From the NCBI GenBank assembly GCA_944474755.1, contig OX104112.1, positions 67,752,433 through 67,816,432 of the forward strand: DNA of 64,000 nucleotides, written 5' to 3'. This document shows positions 58,117-64,000 of the stretch, in pieces. A model generated the notes under the pieces. That model was given only the letters and a program-made list of their open reading frames with translations. It searched no databases and was not told the origin of the DNA. Made by a program: the position numbers and the translations under genes. Origin of the DNA: Limnoperna fortunei. Its lineage: Eukaryota > Mollusca > Bivalvia > Mytilida > Modiolidae. Numbering within the stretch: the stretch's first letter is position 1; each line of letters opens with the position of its first letter.

Positions 58117-58387
58117 GTGATGGCAAAGTGTTCAAAATTTATATTCTTATGTGTAGACTACATACGATCTATACAGCTGGTATCAGCAAATGTAAAAGTG
58201 ATGTTTTTTACCACTAGATTTTTTGCACGATTGGTGAGTCAGCTTTGTGCAATATATTCACTCGTATTTGAACACGAATACCTCATTTGTATAGTTTTCA
58301 TCATTTATTGATTTGTCTCAGTACTAGTACAGCACACACTTTTCCCTTGTCCATCCTCCATTTGAATCGCAAGTTTTTTTAAAAAAA

Positions 58388-58460
58388 GGTACCAGCGAGA
58401 TTTGAACTCGCGACCTCCAGTTTACTAGACTGGCGCTCTAACCAACTGAGCTATGGAGCC
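58388..58460 (-). tRNA. tRNA-Thr(AGT), type B, GGTACC acceptor variant
   Basis: Same two acceptor mismatches as 55390. Confidence 0.7.
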
Positions 58461-58799
58461 TTGCGTGCAAAATACAGCTTATAATGGGTATTTGTTTCTC
58501 ATACAAGACCTTCCTATGCACAGACATTTCAGCCGAGTTAATGCTGAGCATGATCATTTTGCATGTAATTTATATTGCTATGACACCATTCTTTCTAGGT
58601 AAACTTATTGAGTCTTACCAGAGTGAGAAAAAGAAAGTTCTGAATGCATGGCTACCTAATGCGCTACTATTCCCGACAAACCCAACATTGAGCGTATCAA
58701 TCGTAATGTACAATGGAAATGAAAATGAAATGTCAACTCTAGTTAACGTTTCTATTTGAATGGCACAAAAAGTAACAAACACGCATGTTTGGAGAAAAA

Positions 58800-58846
58800 G
58801 GCTCCGGCGAGATTCGAACTCGCGACCTCCAGTTTACTAGACTGGC

Positions 58847-58850
<4 letters not shown>
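58800..58850 (-). pseudogene. tRNA-Thr 3' part, split by short retroelement
   Basis: Type A. Pairs with 60325-60358. Confidence 0.92.
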
Positions 58851-58882
<32 letters not shown>

Positions 58883-60324
58883 CTTGTATATTTATTTACA
58901 AACTGAATATATATTTACAAAAATATCACAGTTAGAAAATTATCGTCTCATTATTAAGTCTCGATATACTTCAACATTCACAAAGAAAACTAAAAATAAT
59001 TAGCAAATTGAATTTCATCAATCAATGAACAAATACAGATGCGCATCATTACTACATGTACTAGTAAAACTGTTCTTGGTTAATACGGTAACAAAAGCGG
59101 CGGACTGCCATTCCAGAATTTATTACATAATTACACACAAAACAGTTATAGGTATTTTGTTATATGATACTCTCTGAATTGCCACTGTCGTTAGATTATT
59201 GTTTACTGTTTAAAACACCATGGACACAATTGAAATTTTTCTGCATATCTATCCATCTCCGGTATTTCATTAACGTAAATCTTGAACTCGTCATTGTCCG
59301 TTTTTCTGATATCTTTAAATTTTCGTTGGTACGACATAAAATCCTCATACTGGTACTTATTAGATTCCTTGTCGATGTGTTTCAAGTGTTCGTCATTTGT
59401 CATGTTCCTCGTAACTACTATATCTCGCATTTTAACTTTTCCAATAACAAAATCTCCTTTTGATGTTCTTCCAAAAACAACTTTCTCATAATGAGAATCC
59501 GTGCATGGACTTCTACCAGTAATAATTGATTTTGGTGCTACTGTCTTGATATTATCCACATTTGCACTCTTATTTACGTCATTATTCACTTGTGTACCAT
59601 TAAGCTTGGTAGTTGTTGTAAAACCTGTATTTCTTTCTATATTTATCTTCGTATTGACATCGCTACATTGTTTATGTCCAGTATCGATCGATTGAAAAAC
59701 CGGTTTGTCGACAACAGGTGAACAAGCTACCTGTAAAGAGGTTACCGTTGGGGTTCTTGTGTCAATAGTGTCAGATTCTTCTACAGATTCAATCTCTATA
59801 TCAGAAATATCACTCTGAATATTCTCAATCTCTTCCTCAGTCCTTTCTGACAGAATTAAATTACTAACTTCTTGTTTCTCCTGCCAGATTTTTAAACGTT
59901 TACTATCTCTGTTTTTGCTAGACTTAGATTTGTGCTTTACTCCTTTGTTTAAACGTTCTGAATCACCTTTTGTCCATATTAATGATACTCTCATTTTATC
60001 TCCTAAATATATAGAGTTCCATGTAAAAAATCGTACTCATCTATTATACTATTTATCAGAGCAACTAACGGCTTTGGTAACTTATCCATTCTATGAAGTC
60101 CCTCTACGTAACCTCAATTCAATTCGGACAGTCAAAATACACAAAATTGCAATTAAATCGTTATTTTAACTCCATAAAGTCAGCACAATAACTTACTTTA
60201 CAGTATTCCTTGTAAGTATGGCTATTCCTGGCTGGTAAAAATCCAAATCCAGAAGCGAAACACAAGATTTACTTGGAGCAATATCAACAACGTCCAACCA
60301 CAAAAAAGGTGCACTCGACCCTCC
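58851..60324 (-). mobile_element. tRNA-Thr-targeted short retroelement, copy 4
   Basis: Sister of copy 3 at a distance of 2998 bp. Same junctions and TSD. Confidence 0.88.
59203..60089 (-). pseudogene. Unknown 295-aa protein, copy 4, frameshifted
   Basis: Carries the same one-base loss as copy 3. 263 codons remain open from the internal Met at 59994. Confidence 0.78.
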
Positions 60325-60358
60325 AGACTGGCGCTCTAACCAACTGAGCTACGGAGCC
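60325..60358 (-). pseudogene. tRNA-Thr 5' part, split by short retroelement
   Basis: Type A. Pairs with 58800-58850. Confidence 0.92.
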
Positions 60359-60629
60359 GTGATGGCAAAGTGTTCAAAATTTATATTCTTATGTGTAGAC
60401 TACATGCGATCTATACAGCTGGTATCAGCAAATGTAAAAGTGATGTTTTTTACCACTAGATTTTTTGCACGATTGGTGAGTCAGCTTTGTGCAATATATT
60501 CACTCGTATTTGAACACGAATACCTCATTTGTATAGTTTTCATCATTTATTGATTTGTCTCAGTACTAGTACAGCACACACTTTTCCCTTGTCCATCCTC
60601 CATTTGAATCGCAAGTTTTTTTAAAAAAA

Positions 60630-60702
60630 GGCTCCAGCGAGATTTGAACTCGCGACCTCCAGTTTACTAGACTGGCGCTCTAACCAACTGAGCTATGGAG
60701 CC
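60630..60702 (-). tRNA. tRNA-Thr(AGT), type B consensus
   Basis: Identical to the type B reference. Confidence 0.95.
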
Positions 60703-61041
60703 TTGCGTGCAAAATACAGCTTATAATGGGTATTTGTTTCTCATACAAGACCTTCCTATGCACAGACATTTCAGCCGAGTTAATGCTGAGCATGATCATT
60801 TTGCATGTAATTTATATTGCTATGACACCATTCTTTCTAGGTAAACTTATTGAGTCTTACCAGAGTGAGAAAAAGAAAGTTCTGAATGCATGGCTACCTA
60901 ATGCGCGACTATTCCCGACAAACCCAACATTGAGCGTATCAATCGTAATGTACAATGGAAATGAAAATGAAATGTCAACTCTAGTTAACGTTTCTATTTG
61001 AATGGCACAAAAAGTAACAAACACGCATGTTTGGAGAAAAA

Positions 61042-61114
61042 GGCTCCGGCGAGATTCGAACTCGCGACCTCCAGTTTACTAGACTGGCGCTCTAACCAAC
61101 TGAGCTACGGAGCC
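61042..61114 (-). tRNA. tRNA-Thr(AGT), type A consensus
   Basis: Identical to the type A reference. Confidence 0.95.
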
Positions 61115-61385
61115 GTGATGGCAAAGTGTTCAAAATTTATATTCTTATGTGTAGACTACATACGATCTATACAGCTGGTATCAGCAAATGTAAAAGTGAT
61201 GTTTTTTACCACTAGATTTTTTGCACGATTGGTGAGTCAGCTTTGTGCAATATATTCACTCGTATTTGAACACGAATACCTCATTTGTATAGTTTTCATC
61301 ATTTATTGATTTGTCTCAGTACTAGTACAGCACACACTTTTCCCTTGTCCATCCTCCATTTGAATCGCAAGTTTTTTTAAAAAAA

Positions 61386-61458
61386 GGTACCAGCGAGATT
61401 TGAACTCGCGACCTCCAGTTTACTAGACTGGCGCTCTAACCAACTGAGCTATGGAGCC
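61386..61458 (-). tRNA. tRNA-Thr(AGT), type B, GGTACC acceptor variant
   Basis: Acceptor mismatches 3-70 and 4-69. Confidence 0.7.
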
Positions 61459-61797
61459 TTGCGTGCAAAATACAGCTTATAATGGGTATTTGTTTCTCAT
61501 ACAAGACCTTCCTATGCACAGACATTTCAGCCGAGTTAATGCTGAGCATGATCATTTTGCATGTAATTTATATTGCTATGACACCATTCTTTCTAGGTAA
61601 ACTTATTGAGTCTTACCAGAGTGAGAAAAAGAAAGTTCTGAATGCATGGCTACCTAATGCGCGACTATTCCCGACAAACCCAACATTGAGCGTATCAATC
61701 GTAATGTACAATGGAAATGAAAATGAAATGTCAACTCTAGTTAACGTTTCTATTTGAATGGCACAAAAAGTAACAAACACGCATGTTTGGAGAAAAA

Positions 61798-61870
61798 GGC
61801 TCCGGCGAGATTCGAACTCGCGACCTCCAGTTTACTAGACTGGCGCTCTAACCAACTGAGCTGCGGAGCC
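61798..61870 (-). tRNA. tRNA-Thr(AGT), type A, base 8 variant
   Basis: T8 is C (plus CTGCGG). Otherwise consensus. Confidence 0.87.
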
Positions 61871-62141
61871 GTGATGGCAAAGTGTTCAAAATTTATATTC
61901 TTATGTGTAGACTACATGCGATCTATACAGCTGGTATCAGCAAATGTAAAAGTGATGTTTTTTACCACTAGATTTTTTGCACGATTGGTGAGTCAGCTTT
62001 GTGCAATATATTCACTCGTATTTGAACACGAATACCTCATTTGTATAGTTTTCATCATTTATTGATTTGTCTCAGTACTAGTACAGCACACACTTTTCCC
62101 TTGTCCATCCTCCATTTGAATCGCAAGTTTTTTTAAAAAAA

Positions 62142-62214
62142 GGCTCCAGCGAGATTTGAACTCGCGACCTCCAGTTTACTAGACTGGCGCTCTAACCAAC
62201 TGAGCTATGGAGCC
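62142..62214 (-). tRNA. tRNA-Thr(AGT), type B consensus
   Basis: Identical to the type B reference. Confidence 0.95.
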
Positions 62215-62553
62215 TTGCGTGCAAAATACAGCTTATAATGGGTATTTGTTTCTCATACAAGACCTTCCTATGCACAGACATTTCAGCCGAGTTAATGCTG
62301 AGCATGATCATTTTGCATGTAATTTATATTGCTATGACACCATTCTTTCTAGGTAAACTTATTGAGTCTTACCAGAGTGAGAAAAAGAAAGTTCTGAATG
62401 CATGGCTACCTAATGCGCGACTATTCCCGACAAACCCAACATTGAGCGTATCAATCGTAGTGTACAATGGAAATGAAAATGAAATGTCAACTCTAGTTAA
62501 CGTTTCTATTTGAATGGCACAAAAAGTAACAAACACGCATGTTTGGAGAAAAA

Positions 62554-62626
62554 GGCTCCGGCGAGACTCGAACTCGCGACCTCCAGTTTACTAGACTGGC
62601 GCTCTAACCAACTGAGCTACGGAGCC
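62554..62626 (-). tRNA. tRNA-Thr(AGT), type A, T-loop variant
   Basis: T loop TTCGAGT instead of TTCGAAT (plus GAGACTCG), one base of box B. Confidence 0.85.
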
Positions 62627-62897
62627 GTGATGGCAAAGTGTTCAAAATTTATATTCTTATGTGTAGACTACATACGATCTATACAGCTGGTATCAGCAAA
62701 TGTAAAAGTGATGTTTTTTACCACTAGATTTTTTGCACGATTGGTGAGTCAGCTTTGTGCAATATATTCACTCGTATTTGAACACGAATACCTCATTTGT
62801 ATAGTTTTCATCATTTATTGATTTGTCTCAGTACTAGTACAGCACACACTTTTCCCTTGTCCATCCTCCATTTGAATCGCAAGTTTTTGTAAAAAAA

Positions 62898-62970
62898 GGT
62901 ACCAGCGAGATTTGAACTCGCGACCTCCAGTTTACTAGACTGGCGCTCTAACCAACTGAGCTATGGAGCC
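62898..62970 (-). tRNA. tRNA-Thr(AGT), type B, GGTACC acceptor variant
   Basis: Acceptor mismatches 3-70 and 4-69. Seven T terminate it. Confidence 0.7.
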
Positions 62971-63309
62971 TTGCGTGCAAAATACAGCTTATAATGGGTA
63001 TTTGTTTCTCATACAAGACCTTCCTATGCACAGACATTTCAGCCGAGTTAATGCTGAGCATGATCATTTTGCATGTAATTTATATTGCTATGACACCATT
63101 CTTTCTAGGTAAACTTATTGAGTCTTACCAGAGTGAGAAAAAGAAAGTTCTGAATGCATGGCTACCTAATGCGCGACTATTCCCGACAAACCCAACATTG
63201 AGCGTATCAATCGTAATGTACAATGGAAATGAAAATGAAATGTCAACTCTAGTTAACGTTTCTATTTGAATGGCACAAAAAGTAACAAACACGCATGTTT
63301 GGAGAAAAA

Positions 63310-63382
63310 GGCTCCGGCGCGATTCGAACTCGCGACCTCCAGTTTACTAGACTGGCGCTCTAACCAACTGAGCTACGGAGCC
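63310..63382 (-). tRNA. tRNA-Thr(AGT), type A, T-stem variant
   Basis: One T-stem pair is broken (plus GCGCGATTC). Confidence 0.83.
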
Positions 63383-63653
63383 GTGATGGCAAAGTGTTCA
63401 AAATTTATATTCTTATGTGTAGACTACATGCGATCTATACAGCTGGTATCAGCAAATGTAAAAGTGATGTTTTTTACCACTAGATTTTTTGCACGATTGG
63501 TGAGTCAGCTTTGTGCAATATATTCACTCGTATTTGAACACGAATACCTCATTTGTATAGTTTTCATCATTTATTGATTTGTCTCAGTACTAGTACAGCA
63601 CACACTTTTCCCTTGTCCATCCTCCATTTGAATCGCAAGTTTTTTTAAAAAAA

Positions 63654-63726
63654 GGCTCCAGCGAGATTTGAACTCGCGACCTCCAGTTTACTAGACTGGC
63701 GCTCTAACCAACTGAGCTATGGAGCC
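63654..63726 (-). tRNA. tRNA-Thr(AGT), type B consensus
   Basis: Identical to the type B reference. Confidence 0.95.
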
Positions 63727-64000
63727 TTGCGTGCAAAATACAGCTTATAATGGGTATTTGTTTCTCATACAAGACCTTCCTATGCACAGACATTTCAGCC
63801 GAGTTAATGCTGAGCATGATCATTTTGCATGTAATTTATATTGCTATGACACCATTCTTTCTAGGTAAACTTATTGAGTCTTACCAGAGTGAGAAAAAGA
63901 AAGTTCTGAATGCATGGCTACCTAATGCGCGACTATTCCCGACAAACCCAACATTGAGCGTATCAATCGTAATGTACAATGGAAATGAAAATGAAATGTC

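Larger units (their letters stand above)
57361..58799 (-). repeat. tRNA-Thr array, about two units
   Basis: Standard unit order between copies 3 and 4 of the short element. Confidence 0.95.
60359..64000 (-). repeat. tRNA-Thr array to the window edge
   Basis: Nearly five uninterrupted 756-bp units that run off the right edge. Alternate units carry different variants, forming a 1512-bp higher-order repeat. Confidence 0.95.

Noticed and set aside
48645..59695. Plus-strand ORFs of 60-99 codons in the short retroelement
   Set aside because: They are antisense shadows of the 295-codon ORF on the minus strand.
32667..64000. Recurrent plus-strand ORFs of 91, 103 and 65 codons in every array unit (for example starting MGICFSYKTF or MNGTKSNKHA)
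   Set aside because: They lie in spacers S1 and S2 or run across the tRNA genes on the opposite strand. They recur only because the units are copies. Changes between units include frame breaks, and there is no protein-like conservation in the older units.
27005..64000. The repeats might be a tRNA-derived SINE family rather than tRNA genes
   Set aside because: Copies are in strict tandem head-to-tail order with fixed spacers, no A-tails and no TSDs. The cloverleaf is intact with 3' terminators.
27005..64000. CRISPR-like alternation of repeat and spacer
   Set aside because: Both parts of the unit are repeated, the unit is 756 bp, and the sequence is eukaryotic.

Overview
The window looks like nuclear DNA of an invertebrate animal, most likely a bivalve or other mollusc. 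It is AT-rich, holds eukaryotic tRNA genes with internal box A and box B and T-run terminators, a spliced transposase gene, non-LTR retrotransposons, and a short SINE-like repeat whose 3' part resembles a repeat I know from molluscs. The phylum is inference; the eukaryotic assignment is firm. I see no ordinary single-copy host gene.

The backbone is a tandem array of tRNA-Thr(AGT) genes, all on the minus strand. The unit is 756 bp and carries two tRNA-Thr genes: type A (acceptor 5' GGCTCCG) and type B (5' GGCTCCA), separated by spacers of 271 bp (S1) and 339 bp (S2). The array is young and homogeneous from about 27 kb to the right edge (64 kb, where it continues). Older, decayed pieces lie at 2.7-3.45 kb and 19.8-20.6 kb. 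Forty-nine full or near-full tRNA copies are listed, plus split halves.

Retroelements interrupt the array again and again at one exact position inside the tRNA gene, in the same orientation as the tRNA. Each insertion is bounded by a 12-15 bp target-site duplication containing AGACTGGCGCTC (plus strand). Two classes use this site. The first is an autonomous Tx1-like LINE with zinc-knuckle ORF1 and AP-endonuclease/RT ORF2: about 6.4 kb at 20582-26967, 5'-truncated twins at 27738-32630 and 37371-42272, older pieces at 1260-2700 and 3454-14295. The second is a compact 1.47 kb poly(A)-tailed element with one 295-codon ORF of unknown function and no reverse transcriptase (48336, 52089, 55853, 58851), with a diverged relative at 36416. 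The two classes share the site, the orientation and a similar 3' terminus, so I infer that the LINE mobilises the short element in trans. This tRNA-gene niche, which resembles R1/R2 elements in rDNA, is the most unusual system in the window.

Region by region: 1-2.7 kb, LINE relic; 2.7-3.45 kb, decayed array unit; 3.45-14.3 kb, one old tRNA-targeted LINE broken by a palindromic MITE (5008-5281), a DNA transposon with 27-bp TIRs and a two-exon 882-aa protein (5469-10385), and a CR1/Jockey-type LINE (11203-13180); 14.3-19.8 kb, non-coding, with a 1.9 kb fold-back element (15297-17217, 4-bp TSD); 19.8-27 kb, decayed array with a full-length but broken LINE; 27-64 kb, young array with nested retroelements that were multiplied further by unequal exchange.
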